Origin: Fontimonas thermophila
GTDB lineage: Bacteria; Pseudomonadota; Gammaproteobacteria; Nevskiales; Nevskiaceae
NCBI RefSeq assembly: GCF_900113085.1
Contig: NZ_FOOC01000003.1
Coordinates: 248,001 to 312,000 of the forward strand
Direction of reading: 5' to 3'
DNA: 64,000 nucleotides
The notes beneath the pieces were generated by a model. The model worked only from the letters and a program-made list of their open reading frames with translations. It did no database searches and had not been told where the DNA came from. Below are positions 8,761 to 17,181 of this stretch, piece after piece (positions within the stretch are counted from its first letter, which is position 1; each line of letters opens with the position of its first letter). Both the position numbers and the translations under genes were made by a program.

Positions 8761-9582
8761 GTGATGAATGCCAAGACGATCTGCGTGGCTGTGCTGGCAA
8801 CATTGTTGCTTGCGCCCGGTGTCCATGCGCACAAGCGTTGGTTCGAGCCATCCAAGACCGTTCTCAACGTCGGGCAGTGGGTGACGGTTGATGCCGCGAG
8901 TTCGACCGACCCCTTCATCCGCGACCACAACGCCTTACCACTGGACAACCTCGTCGTGACCGGGCCGGATGGCAATGCGGTGACGCCGGTTAATCTCTTC
9001 AAAGGACGTTTGCGCAGTAGCTTCGATCTCGAATTGGTGCAGGCCGGCACTTATCGGATTGCATGGGTCAATGAAGGGATCACAGCGGTCTGGGAGGAAA
9101 ACGGTCAGCGTCGTGTCTGGCCGCCACGCGGCACACCGTTCACTCCCGAAGGCTTTGGGCGCGAAGTACCGGCAAATGCCGACAAGCTCAGGGTGATTCA
9201 AATGCTGGGGCGGCTCGAAACCTTCGTCACGGCGGGCAAGCCCAACGACATCGCGCTCAAGCCGGTAGGGCGGGGTCTTGAGTTGCAGCCGATCACGGGG
9301 TTCAACGATCTTTATGTAGGTGAGCCGGCCACTTTTCGTTTACTCCTCGATGGCAAGCCGGCTGTCGACCTCGAAGTCGTAGTCATTGCCGATGGCATTC
9401 GCTACCGCAACAGCGTCGATGAGATTCGTGCGAAGACCGATGAACACGGACGTTTTACGCTCGACTGGCCTAAGCCAGGCTTTTACTGGCTGTCGGCAAC
9501 CGTCACGGATGACAGGGGTACACCACCCGCGACTGAGCGCCGTGTGAACTATGCCGCAGTGGTCGAGGTGCTGACGCCCTAA
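8761..9582 (+). CDS. DUF4198 domain periplasmic protein
   Basis: About 273 residues, with a signal peptide (…VLATLLLAPGVHA, cleavage before HKRWFEPS). DUF4198 proteins start the mature chain with a conserved His-containing stretch (AHKRWFEPS here) and fold as tandem beta-sandwich domains. They are found in metal and siderophore uptake loci and may bind metal or ligand in the periplasm. The C-terminal half (about 190-270, DGKPAVDLEVVVIADG...TDEHGRFTLDWPKPGFYWLSA) looks like an Ig-like or carboxypeptidase-regulatory fold. Start is GTG 8761 or the adjacent ATG 8764. It is the fifth gene of the iron operon. Confidence 0.87.
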   Translation: MMNAKTICVAVLATLLLAPGVHAHKRWFEPSKTVLNVGQWVTVDAASSTDPFIRDHNALPLDNLVVTGPDGNAVTPVNLFKGRLRSSFDLELVQAGTYRIAWVNEGITAVWEENGQRRVWPPRGTPFTPEGFGREVPANADKLRVIQMLGRLETFVTAGKPNDIALKPVGRGLELQPITGFNDLYVGEPATFRLLLDGKPAVDLEVVVIADGIRYRNSVDEIRAKTDEHGRFTLDWPKPGFYWLSATVTDDRGTPPATERRVNYAAVVEVLTP

Positions 9583-9590
9583 GTGCAATG

Positions 9591-9609
9591 ACGCCTGCAA
9601 GCCAGGCGT
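9591..9609 (+). other. Small hairpin before the diflavin reductase gene
   Basis: The arms acgcctg (9591-9597) and caggcgt (9603-9609) give a 7-bp stem with a 5-base loop, followed by AAAA rather than a T-run. It occupies the 33-base gap between the DUF4198 stop and the ATG at 9616, so it may affect translation of the last gene or protect upstream mRNA. It is not a convincing terminator on the plus strand. Confidence 0.4.
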
Positions 9610-9615
9610 AAAACG

Positions 9616-11064
9616 ATGCAACGCTCGGTATCGCTTGCCGTAAAGGCTGCGTTCTTTTTACTGATCATCACCGCGGCATCGGTGCTCTTGCTCGTGCAGG
9701 GTGAGCCCTTTTACTGGGTTCCACCGGGTGCTTCCCGCTGCGTCTTGGCAGCGGTTGCTGTAACCGGTTACGGAGTGCTGTGCGCGCGGGCGTACCAGCG
9801 CCATCGACCCCGGCGGGCTCACATGCGCTCGGAGGATTTGTTGCTGGTCGCGTATGCCAGTCAGACCGGGCAGGCCGAGGCACTTGCTGAGCGCACTGCA
9901 GACGCCTTGCGCGCCGCGGGTTTATCCGTGCAGCAGGCGGCGCTCGCTGATATTGATCGGCACACACTCGTGATGACCCGACGCGCGTTGTTCATCGTCA
10001 GTACGACCGGTGAAGGCGATGCTCCGGATACTGCGAGTGCCTTTTTTGCGAGGGTTGCACCAGCGCTGCCCAGGTTGGACTCACTCGAGTATGGCCTGCT
10101 CGCTTTGGGAGATCGCAGCTATCGTCATTTCTGCGGCTTCGGTCGGCGTTTCGACAGCTGGCTGCAAGCGCGCGGTGCGCAGTCTCTGTTTCCGCGGATC
10201 GAGGTCGATCGTGGCGACGTCGCCGCGCTGGCGCGTTGGTGGCATCAGATCGAGGTTCTTGCACCCACTGGGATAGCGGCACAACCCAATCCGACCTGGA
10301 CTGCATGGACGCTGCTCGAACGCCGGTTACTGAACGATGGCAGCATCGGTCGTCCAGCATTTCACTTGGAATTGGCTCCACCACTGGATGAGGTTGCACA
10401 CTGGCGTGCTGGTGATTTGGTCGAGATCCGCATTCCGGGAAATGGCGGGTCGATCGTCCGCGAGTATTCGATCGGATCGATTCCAGCCGATGGACGGCTT
10501 CATCTTCTCGTTCGTCAGATGTGCTTGCGGCAGCCGGATGGGTCGGTGCAGCTCGGCGTTGGTTCGGGTTGGTTAACCCGAACCCTCGAGGTGGGGCAGA
10601 GTGTTGAATTGCGCATCCGCCGCAACAAGTCCTTCCATGGACCCGCGGACGATCGGCCCATGATCCTGATCGGTAATGGCACGGGCTTGGCTGGTCTGCG
10701 TGCTCACCTGCGCGAGCGGCAGATGCAAGGACGCTACCGCAACTGGTTGATCTTCGGTGAGCGTCAGGCCGCACATGATGCGTTCTATCGCGATGAACTT
10801 GAAGCAATGCATGCAGCCGGGGCGATTACACGCATCGACTGGGTGTTCTCGCGCGATACGCCGCGAAGGTGTTATGTGCAGGATCGGCTGCGCGAGCATG
10901 CAGATCTGCTTCGTGAGTGGATCGAAGCAGGCGCGGCGATTTACGTCAGTGGCAGCCAGAAAGGGATGGTGCCGGGCGTGAACGCTGCGCTGCTCGAGGT
11001 ACTGGGCGCTTCGGCGCTGGAACGACTCAACGCCGAAGCGCGCTACCGCCGAGATGTGTATTGA
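9616..11064 (+). CDS. Membrane-anchored diflavin reductase (CysJ/P450-reductase-like)
   Basis: A 482-residue protein with one or two N-terminal membrane helices (about 10-28 and 40-58). A flavodoxin-type FMN domain follows (about 75-210; YASQTGQAEALAE, STTGEGDAPD, LGDRSY), then FAD- and NAD(P)-binding domains (REYSIGS about 278-284, GNGTGLAGLR about 355, YVSGSQKGMVPGV near the C-terminus). It ends in RDVY, like CysJ-type reductases whose terminal aromatic stacks on FAD. It probably passes electrons from NADPH to the PepSY membrane protein for ferric-siderophore reduction; this is inferred from the operon. It is the last gene and converges on rne, with 17 bases between. Confidence 0.88.
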   Translation: MQRSVSLAVKAAFFLLIITAASVLLLVQGEPFYWVPPGASRCVLAAVAVTGYGVLCARAYQRHRPRRAHMRSEDLLLVAYASQTGQAEALAERTADALRAAGLSVQQAALADIDRHTLVMTRRALFIVSTTGEGDAPDTASAFFARVAPALPRLDSLEYGLLALGDRSYRHFCGFGRRFDSWLQARGAQSLFPRIEVDRGDVAALARWWHQIEVLAPTGIAAQPNPTWTAWTLLERRLLNDGSIGRPAFHLELAPPLDEVAHWRAGDLVEIRIPGNGGSIVREYSIGSIPADGRLHLLVRQMCLRQPDGSVQLGVGSGWLTRTLEVGQSVELRIRRNKSFHGPADDRPMILIGNGTGLAGLRAHLRERQMQGRYRNWLIFGERQAAHDAFYRDELEAMHAAGAITRIDWVFSRDTPRRCYVQDRLREHADLLREWIEAGAAIYVSGSQKGMVPGVNAALLEVLGASALERLNAEARYRRDVY

Positions 11065-11081
11065 TCTCTCGCGCCCGATGC

Positions 11082-13772
11082 TCAGTCTGGCTTGCGGTGG
11101 TCGGAGACCGCTTTCTCGAACAGTTTGAGGTAGTCGGCCGCCGGCGCGGTTGCGCGGAACTGCGGTCGAGGCGGCTCGGTGGCGGCGGTGGAGTCGGGAT
11201 TTGGCGGTGCAGTGCTCGCCGTCTCCGTGGACGTTGTCGTATCGACCGATACCGGTGGCGTGGGCGTTGCCTGTGGCGACGCGGGCGAGGTCGGCTGGAC
11301 GGGCCCGGCCGCAGCAAGGATCGCCTTGTTTTCGGCGTCGGTGACTGTGGATTCGGGCGCAGACTCGTTCGGAGCCGGTACGGTGACCGGCGGCTCGGTG
11401 ACGGGGGCCGCCGTCAGGGAAGTCGATGCGCGCGCCGGTATGTCCACGACAGGGGTGTCACGCGTTTCGCCCGGTACGCCGTCGATCGATGATGGCGGGG
11501 TTTCCGCCGGCATGCGGTCTGTGCCGTCGGCCGATGCGACGACATTGCCGCGGGCCTCGGCGGTGTCGGCGGTATCGCGATCCGCAGCGGTTGTCGGGAT
11601 CGCAGCGCCTGCGGTTTCGCGGTCGCGGCGGCCCCGCCCACGTCCACCGCGGCGGCGGCGACGGCCACCCTCGCGGGTTTCGGAGCGTTCGCTCGCTGCT
11701 GCTGCGGCCGGCTCTGGTGGGTTGGCGGTTTCGGCCGCAGCGATTTCGGCGGACGCGGCTTGCGCATCGGCGATCGGCGGCGCCGGCGGCGTCGGCCGTT
11801 CCTCGCGGCGCGGCGGTTGTGCGCTGCGCGGCTGCTGAGATGGACGTTCGTCGCGCTTGGGTGCTTGCGCAGCCTGCGATGCGCGCGGCGGCGGGTTGCT
11901 CCGCTCGTCGCGCCGGGGTGGGGTTTGCTGCGGCCGCATCAGCGGATCCCGCCGCGACTGGCCATTGCGTTCGTCGCGGCGCTTGTCAGTGCGACGGGAG
12001 TCGCGGCGATCGTCATGCGCATTGCGGCTGCCCGAGGGCTGCACCGGAGGTGGCGTCGCCGGTGTGCGGGATACACCGATGCCCAGCCAGCGCTTGAGCT
12101 TCGCCCAGAGGCTTTCGCGGGTGACCGGCGTCATCACGGGTGTTTCGCGCACGGCGACGGGGGCGGGTGTCGCGGGCAGGATTTGTTTGACCGCGGCCTC
12201 TGCCGCCGGGCGGACGGGCGCCGGTGGTTTGGCCAGCTCCTCGTGTGCAGCGGCATCGAAATTCTGCGCCAGGGTGTAGCTGACGGCGTTGTTGTTGTCC
12301 TGTTGCAGGTGATCCGCGCGCACGCGACGGATCTCGTAATTCGGCGAATGTATCGTCGGGTTGGGGATGATCGCGACGTGCACACGCTCGCGCGCCTCGA
12401 TCTCGCGTACCGCGAGGCGCTTTTCGTTGAGCAGGAATGTGCCGACGTCGACCGGAACCTGGGCGATGATGCGCCCGGTCCGTTCTTTCATCGCCTCTTC
12501 TTCGATCAGGCGCAGGATCGACAACGACAGGCTCTCGACCGAGCGGATCTGCCCTCGGCCCGAGCAGCGCGGGCAGGGGATCTGGGTGTGTTCGGCGAGC
12601 GTCGGGCGCAGACGCTGACGCGACAGCTCGAGCAGGCCGAAGCGCGAGATGCGGCCAATCTGGATGCGCGCGCGGTCCATTTCGACCGCCTGCTCCAGGC
12701 GCTTTTCGACCTCGCGCTGATTCTTGCTCGAGTTCATGTCGATGAAATCGATGACGATCAGCCCGCCCAAGTCGCGCAGACGCAGCTGCCGCGCGATTTC
12801 ATCAGCGGCCTCGAGGTTGGTGTTCAGCGCGGTATCTTCGATGCTGGCGCCGCCGGTTGCCTTGGCAGAGTTGATGTCGATCGCGGTCAGGGCTTCGGTG
12901 TGATCGATGACGATCGAGCCGCCGGAGGGCAGACGGATCGTGCGCTCGTGCGCCATTTCGATCTGCGATTCGATCTGGAAGCGCGAGAACAGCGGCATTT
13001 CGTCCCGGTACAGCTTGAGCCGCGGCAGTTGCTGCGGCATCACGTGCTCAAGGTGGGTGCGGGCCTGTTCGTAGATTTCCTCGTTGTCGATGATGACTTC
13101 GCCGATGTCCGGGCGCAGGTAGTCGCGCAGGGCGCGCAGGATGATGTTGTTCTCCTGGTAGATCAAAAAGGGTGCTTTGCGCTCGGCCGCGGCTTTTTCG
13201 ATCGCCGCCCAGATGTCCTTGAGGTAGTCGGCATCCCATTGCAGCTCTTCGAGGGTGCGGCCGACGCCGTTGGAACGGATGATGACGCCCATGCCGTCCG
13301 GGATTTGCAGTTTCTCGAGCGCTTCTTTGGCTTCTTCGCGCTCGTCGCCCTCGGCGCGGCGCGATACGCCACCGGCGCGCGGGTTGTTCGGCATCAGGAC
13401 CAGGTAGCGTCCGGCCAGCGAAATGAACGTGGTCAACGCCGCTCCCTTGTTGCCGCGTTCCTCTTTTTCGACCTGGACGATGACCTCCTGCCCCTCCTGC
13501 AACTGTTCGCGCAGGTTGCCGGCTTTGCTCGGGTCTTTGAAATAAGAGCGGGCGATTTCCTTGACTGGCAGGAAACCATGGCGTTCGGCGCCGTAGTCGA
13601 CGAAGCAGGCTTCGAGCGAAGGTTCGACGCGGGTGATGCGACCTTTGTAGACGTTACCCTTGCGCTGTTCGCGGGCGGCGGTTTCGATGTCGAGGTCGTG
13701 GAGTTTCTGTCCGTCGACGATCGCCACGCGCAGCTCCTCGCGCTGCGTGGCATTGATCAAGATACGTTTCAT
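11082..13772 (-). CDS. rne: Ribonuclease E
   Basis: An 896-residue endoribonuclease that processes rRNA and turns over mRNA, and scaffolds the degradosome at the inner membrane. The catalytic half (about 1-510) begins [13 protein letters not shown], with an S1 domain at about 35-120. The magnesium-binding aspartates lie in TAIDINSAK (about 300) and VIDFIDMN (about 343), and the zinc-link is CPRC (about 399-402). The C-terminal half is disordered, rich in Pro, Ala and Arg, with repeated RRDER/KRDER/RREER boxes (about 590-680) and a poly-Arg/Gly stretch (about 720), probable RNA- or partner-binding sites. It is divergent from rluC, the usual arrangement. Confidence 0.96.
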   Translation of the reverse strand: MKRILINATQREELRVAIVDGQKLHDLDIETAAREQRKGNVYKGRITRVEPSLEACFVDYGAERHGFLPVKEIARSYFKDPSKAGNLREQLQEGQEVIVQVEKEERGNKGAALTTFISLAGRYLVLMPNNPRAGGVSRRAEGDEREEAKEALEKLQIPDGMGVIIRSNGVGRTLEELQWDADYLKDIWAAIEKAAAERKAPFLIYQENNIILRALRDYLRPDIGEVIIDNEEIYEQARTHLEHVMPQQLPRLKLYRDEMPLFSRFQIESQIEMAHERTIRLPSGGSIVIDHTEALTAIDINSAKATGGASIEDTALNTNLEAADEIARQLRLRDLGGLIVIDFIDMNSSKNQREVEKRLEQAVEMDRARIQIGRISRFGLLELSRQRLRPTLAEHTQIPCPRCSGRGQIRSVESLSLSILRLIEEEAMKERTGRIIAQVPVDVGTFLLNEKRLAVREIEARERVHVAIIPNPTIHSPNYEIRRVRADHLQQDNNNAVSYTLAQNFDAAAHEELAKPPAPVRPAAEAAVKQILPATPAPVAVRETPVMTPVTRESLWAKLKRWLGIGVSRTPATPPPVQPSGSRNAHDDRRDSRRTDKRRDERNGQSRRDPLMRPQQTPPRRDERSNPPPRASQAAQAPKRDERPSQQPRSAQPPRREERPTPPAPPIADAQAASAEIAAAETANPPEPAAAAASERSETREGGRRRRRGGRGRGRRDRETAGAAIPTTAADRDTADTAEARGNVVASADGTDRMPAETPPSSIDGVPGETRDTPVVDIPARASTSLTAAPVTEPPVTVPAPNESAPESTVTDAENKAILAAAGPVQPTSPASPQATPTPPVSVDTTTSTETASTAPPNPDSTAATEPPRPQFRATAPAADYLKLFEKAVSDHRKPD

Positions 13773-14051
13773 CGGTGGTTCCTGGTCGGCGCAAGCGGCG
13801 CGCAGCGGGGCAGATCAGCAGGACGGCAGTCATATGCGATGTCGTGTGTATGCCCGGGAGGCGCGGCTTGCGCGGTGGTTGTGCAGTGTTACTGGATGAC
13901 CGGCGCAGGCGCCGGCCGTCTTAAAACGCGTCGGCAGCGGGCGGGCTGCTAAAATGCTGCGGCACCGCCGCCTCTTTCATCCGTCACCGTAGATTCCGGA
14001 ACGGGCTGATTGGAAACAGTTTTCGCGCCGGAACCCACGGAGTCCCATAGT
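13773..14051. promoter_or_regulatory. rne-rluC divergent intergenic region
   Basis: This 279-base gap separates the rne and rluC start codons and holds no gene I can support. It contains a strong GC hairpin with arms ccggcgc (13900-13906) and gcgccgg (13909-13915), and an isolated TAAAAT at 13950-13955 that could be a -10 for rluC, but with no good -35. In E. coli the long rne 5' leader mediates autoregulation by RNase E; a structured leader on the minus strand here would fit that, though only by inference. Confidence 0.4.
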
Positions 14052-14999
14052 TTGACACAGAATCGTCCACAAGTCCGCAAGCTCGTCATCGATGCCCGTG
14101 AAGAAGGTCAGCGCATCGATAATTTCCTGATCAAACAATTGCCTGGCGTGCCCAAGTCGCACATTTACCGACTCTTGCGCTCGGGCCAGGTGCGGGTCAA
14201 CGGCGGCCGCGCCAAGCCGGAGCGCCGGCTGGTTAGCGGCGACGAGGTGCGTATCCCCCCGGTGCGCGCCGCCGACAAGGGTGAAGCCGTGCGGCCACCC
14301 GATGCTGCGCTCAACCGTCTGCGCGAAGCCGTGCTTTATGAGGACGAGCACTATCTCGCTCTATCCAAGCCGGCGGGGTGGGCGGCGCACGCGGGTAGCG
14401 GTCTGACCTATGGCGTCATCGAGGCGGTCCGCGCCTGGGAGCGGTATGCCTTTCTTGAGTTGTGCCATCGCCTCGATCGCGACACCAGCGGCGTGCTGCT
14501 GCTCGCCAAATCGCGGTCGGCTTTGCTGCGGGCGCAACATGCGTTCCGGCAGGGCGAGGCCGACAAGCGCTATTTCGCCCTGCTGCTCGGCCGCTGGCGC
14601 GGCGAGGACCGCGATGTCGATGCCGCGTTGCTGCGCGATGCGCTCGTATCGGGCGAGCGGCGTGTACGGATCGACGAAGACGACGGCAAGCCGGCGAAAT
14701 CGCGGTTCTCACCCCGACAGAAGTTCCGCGATGCGGTGCTCTGCGAGGTCCGTATCTTCTCCGGCCGCACGCACCAGATCCGTGTCCATGCCGCCGCCCT
14801 GGGTCACCCGGTGGCCGGCGATGAGAAATATGGCGAGCACGAGGCCAACCGGCCGCTGCGCGCGCTCGGTTTGAAGCGCATGTTCTTGCACGCCCATTTC
14901 CTCGGGTTGCCGGCAGCGGGGCCATTCCCCAAGCTGTTACTCAACGCGCCTTTGCCCGAGGAGTTGCGCGACGTGCTCGACCGCTTGCCGCGGGGGTGA
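14052..14999 (+). CDS. rluC: 23S rRNA pseudouridine synthase RluC
   Basis: About 315 residues. RluC converts uridines 955, 2504 and 2580 of 23S rRNA. An S4 RNA-binding domain (about 15-70, RIDNFLIKQLPGVPKSHIYRLLR...GQVRVNGGR) is followed by the catalytic domain with HRLDRDTSGVLLLAKS (about 140-155), whose Asp is the catalytic residue, and GRTHQIRVHAA (about 240). No ATG exists near the expected N-terminus. TTG 14052 is chosen because the protein then starts about ten residues before the conserved VRKLVID, as in other RluC, and GGAG lies 9 bases upstream. TTG 14010 would add 14 residues. Confidence 0.92.
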   Translation: MTQNRPQVRKLVIDAREEGQRIDNFLIKQLPGVPKSHIYRLLRSGQVRVNGGRAKPERRLVSGDEVRIPPVRAADKGEAVRPPDAALNRLREAVLYEDEHYLALSKPAGWAAHAGSGLTYGVIEAVRAWERYAFLELCHRLDRDTSGVLLLAKSRSALLRAQHAFRQGEADKRYFALLLGRWRGEDRDVDAALLRDALVSGERRVRIDEDDGKPAKSRFSPRQKFRDAVLCEVRIFSGRTHQIRVHAAALGHPVAGDEKYGEHEANRPLRALGLKRMFLHAHFLGLPAAGPFPKLLLNAPLPEELRDVLDRLPRG

Positions 15000-15005
15000 T
15001 GGGCC

Positions 15006-15677
15006 GTGGATCGGATCAAGCTTTTGATCTTTGACTGGGATGGCACGCTGGCGGATTCGGCGGCGCAGATCGTTCGTGCAATGCAGTCGGCCATCGCTGA
15101 TCTAGGTTTGCCGGCGCGTAGCGATGCCTCGATCCGCGAGCTCATCGGGCTTGGACTCGACGAGGGTTTGCGCCGCCTCTACCCCGAGCTGGAGCTGGGC
15201 GCGCTGCGCAGCCTGCTCGATGGATATCGTGCCAAGTGGCTTGCCGAGGGCGGCGGTGAGGCGCCGCTGTTTGCCGGTGCCCTCGCCGCCGTCCACGCAC
15301 TGCACCGGGAGGGCTTTCGCATCGCCATCGCAACCGGCAAGTCACGGCGCGGGCTGGCGCGCTCGCTGCGTCACCATGCCGACCTGGCGCGCGTGATCGT
15401 CAATTCGCGTTGCGCCGATGAAACCGCTTCCAAGCCCGACCCACGCATGCTCGTCGAGCTCCTCGAAGACGAAGGGCTAAAACCCGAGGAAGCGTTGATG
15501 ATCGGCGATACCGAATACGACATGGCGATGGCGCGTGCGATCGGGATGACGGGCCTGGGTGTGGCCTGCGGCGTCCACGAGCCTGCGCGGCTGTTGCGGG
15601 CCGGCGCCACCGCGGTGATCGACGCAGTGGCCGATGTGCCGTCGTGGCTGTCGGCTGCGCATACGCGTGCGGCCTGA
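15006..15677 (+). CDS. HAD-family hydrolase (phosphoglycolate phosphatase-like)
   Basis: A 223-residue HAD-IA phosphatase starting with GTG 15006, 6 bases after rluC. Motif I is FDWDGTLADS (about 8-17, nucleophile Asp), motif II is ATGKSRRG (about 109), and motif IV is IGDTEYDMAMARAIG (about 166). An alpha-helical cap lies between motifs I and II. The substrate is not determined by sequence. HAD genes downstream of rluC are common in Pseudomonas relatives, so this is a conserved neighbour rather than an insertion. Confidence 0.88.
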   Translation: MDRIKLLIFDWDGTLADSAAQIVRAMQSAIADLGLPARSDASIRELIGLGLDEGLRRLYPELELGALRSLLDGYRAKWLAEGGGEAPLFAGALAAVHALHREGFRIAIATGKSRRGLARSLRHHADLARVIVNSRCADETASKPDPRMLVELLEDEGLKPEEALMIGDTEYDMAMARAIGMTGLGVACGVHEPARLLRAGATAVIDAVADVPSWLSAAHTRAA

Positions 15678-15714
15678 CGGGTAGCCCGCAGGCTTGCATC
15701 GCCGGACTTGCGCG

Positions 15715-16323
15715 TTACGGCAGCGAATAGCCGGCCTCGCGCAGCAGCCGGCACACGGTGATCAACGGCAGCCCGATCAAACCGGTCGGATCGCGACTGT
15801 CGATCGACTCGAACAGCGTGATGCCATAGCCCTCGCATTTGAAACTGCCGGCACAGTCCAGTGCGGGTTCGGTGTCGACATAGCGGACGATTTCCGGCTC
15901 GGTGAGCGTTCTAAAGCGCACTGTGGTGATGTCCAGGCCCTGATGAGCACCCTGCGGTGTCAGCAGGACGACGCCGGTCATGAATTCGACGGTGCGCCCC
16001 GAGCATTGCCGCAGTTGGGCGAGTGCGCGCTCCCGCGAACCAGGCTTGCCGAGAAAGATGCCATCGACGACGGCCACCTGATCGGAGCCGAGGATCCAGG
16101 CGTTTGGGTACTGCGCGCGCAGCGCCCCGGCCTTGGCTGCCGACAGGCGCAGTGCCAGCGCCGGCGCGGTTTCACCGGGCTGCGGTGTCTCGTCGGCCTG
16201 TGCGGCCTGGATCCGGAACGGCAGGCGCAGCCGCGCAAGCAACGCCGCGCGATAGCGCGAGCCGGAGGCGAGGATCAGTTCCGGAGGGCGTGTGGCGGGC
16301 GCAGTAGCGGGGGGGTTAGACAT
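15715..16323 (-). CDS. Maf-type nucleotide pyrophosphatase (YceF, 7-methyl-GTP type)
   Basis: A 202-residue Maf protein that hydrolyses non-canonical nucleoside triphosphates. It shows LILASGSRYRAALL (about 16-29) in place of the commoner SxSPRR, the LGSDQVAVVDG motif with the catalytic Asp (about 78-88), and LGKPGSRERALAQL. The SGSRYR form and its place beside yceD-rpmF point to the YceF/m7GTP subgroup. The frame stays open far upstream to 17610, but that lies antisense to yceD, rpmF and plsX; ATG 16321-16323 begins the homologous protein. It is divergent from yceD. Confidence 0.93.
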   Translation of the reverse strand: MSNPPATAPATRPPELILASGSRYRAALLARLRLPFRIQAAQADETPQPGETAPALALRLSAAKAGALRAQYPNAWILGSDQVAVVDGIFLGKPGSRERALAQLRQCSGRTVEFMTGVVLLTPQGAHQGLDITTVRFRTLTEPEIVRYVDTEPALDCAGSFKCEGYGITLFESIDSRDPTGLIGLPLITVCRLLREAGYSLP

Positions 16324-16386
16324 TGAATTTCTTTGACATTCGCGGAGCACATCACTATGATGCGCGGCCCTTGTGCGGGGCAAGCG

Positions 16387-16914
16387 ATGAGTATTCCGCG
16401 CGAAGTGCGCGCCTCGCTCGCGGTGGCGCAAGAATATCGGTTCTGTGGCGAGCTGGCGGTGACCGCGCTGCCGCGACTGTGTGCGCAGCTCGGCGGCAAC
16501 GCGTCGGTGTTGCGGATCGATCTGGCGGCCGATGCGCGCAGTGGCTGGCCACGGTTGCATGGCAGCGTGACCAGTGTCGTGGAGCTGGGATGCCAGCGCT
16601 GCGGGAGCGAGTATCTCAAGCCCTTGCAGATCGGGATCGATCTGCGGTTCGTTGACAGCGAGGACGAGGAGCGCGCGCTGTTGCCGGACTTCGACCCCTA
16701 CTGGGTGCAGGATGACCGTCTGCCCCTGCACGAGCTGGTCGAGGACGAAGTATTGCTGGCGTTGCCGATGCTGCCGCGCTGTCCGACGTGCGAAAATGCC
16801 GTCGAGACCGCATCGACGCCGGTGCCGGATGCAGGCGCAAAGCGGGACAACCCCTTTGCGGTGCTCGCACAGGCGCTGGATGCGCATCGGAAAAACGGTC
16901 ACCACAGGTTTTGA
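16387..16914 (+). CDS. yceD: YceD family 23S rRNA accumulation protein (DUF177)
   Basis: About 175 residues. YceD/DUF177 is needed for normal 23S rRNA levels and almost always precedes rpmF. The family signature is visible: VVELGCQRCG (about 60-69), LPLHELVEDEVLLALPMLPRC (about 108-128) and the C-terminal DNPFAVLAQAL. ATG 16387 gives the N-terminal length seen in relatives, with GGGG 7 bases upstream. ATG 16357, with GGAG 9 bases upstream, is an alternative that adds ten residues. Confidence 0.92.
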   Translation: MSIPREVRASLAVAQEYRFCGELAVTALPRLCAQLGGNASVLRIDLAADARSGWPRLHGSVTSVVELGCQRCGSEYLKPLQIGIDLRFVDSEDEERALLPDFDPYWVQDDRLPLHELVEDEVLLALPMLPRCPTCENAVETASTPVPDAGAKRDNPFAVLAQALDAHRKNGHHRF

Positions 16915-16950
16915 GCTGGCGAGGCGGTCACCGCCCGACGGAGTAGAGCA

Positions 16951-17151
16951 ATGGCAGTTCAGGATTCCAAGAAATCGCGCGCGTATCGCGGTCACCGCCA
17001 CGCGCACTGGAAGCGCAAGGCAAAAGCCCCGGCGCTGTCCACCGATCCGACCTCGGGCGAAACCCATCGCCGTCATCACGTCACGGCGGATGGCTATTAC
17101 CGCGGCAAGAAAGTCATCGACAAGGCAGTCGTCGTCGACGCCGGCGACTGA
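16951..17151 (+). CDS. rpmF: 50S ribosomal protein L32
   Basis: A 66-residue basic protein with the L32 pattern: [19 protein letters not shown] at the N-terminus and [22 protein letters not shown] towards the C-terminus. No zinc-binding cysteines are present, so this is the zinc-independent form. It follows yceD by 36 bases, in the standard yceD-rpmF-plsX order. Confidence 0.97.
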   Translation: MAVQDSKKSRAYRGHRHAHWKRKAKAPALSTDPTSGETHRRHHVTADGYYRGKKVIDKAVVVDAGD

Positions 17152-17181
17152 ACCTGCGCCCGCTGCGCAGCGGGGTTGCCG

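Noticed and set aside
11760-13952. A 730-codon open frame on the plus strand opposite rne
   Set aside because: It is antisense to a fully conserved RNase E gene; its predicted protein is a low-complexity Arg/Asp/Val-rich shadow produced by GC-rich third positions.
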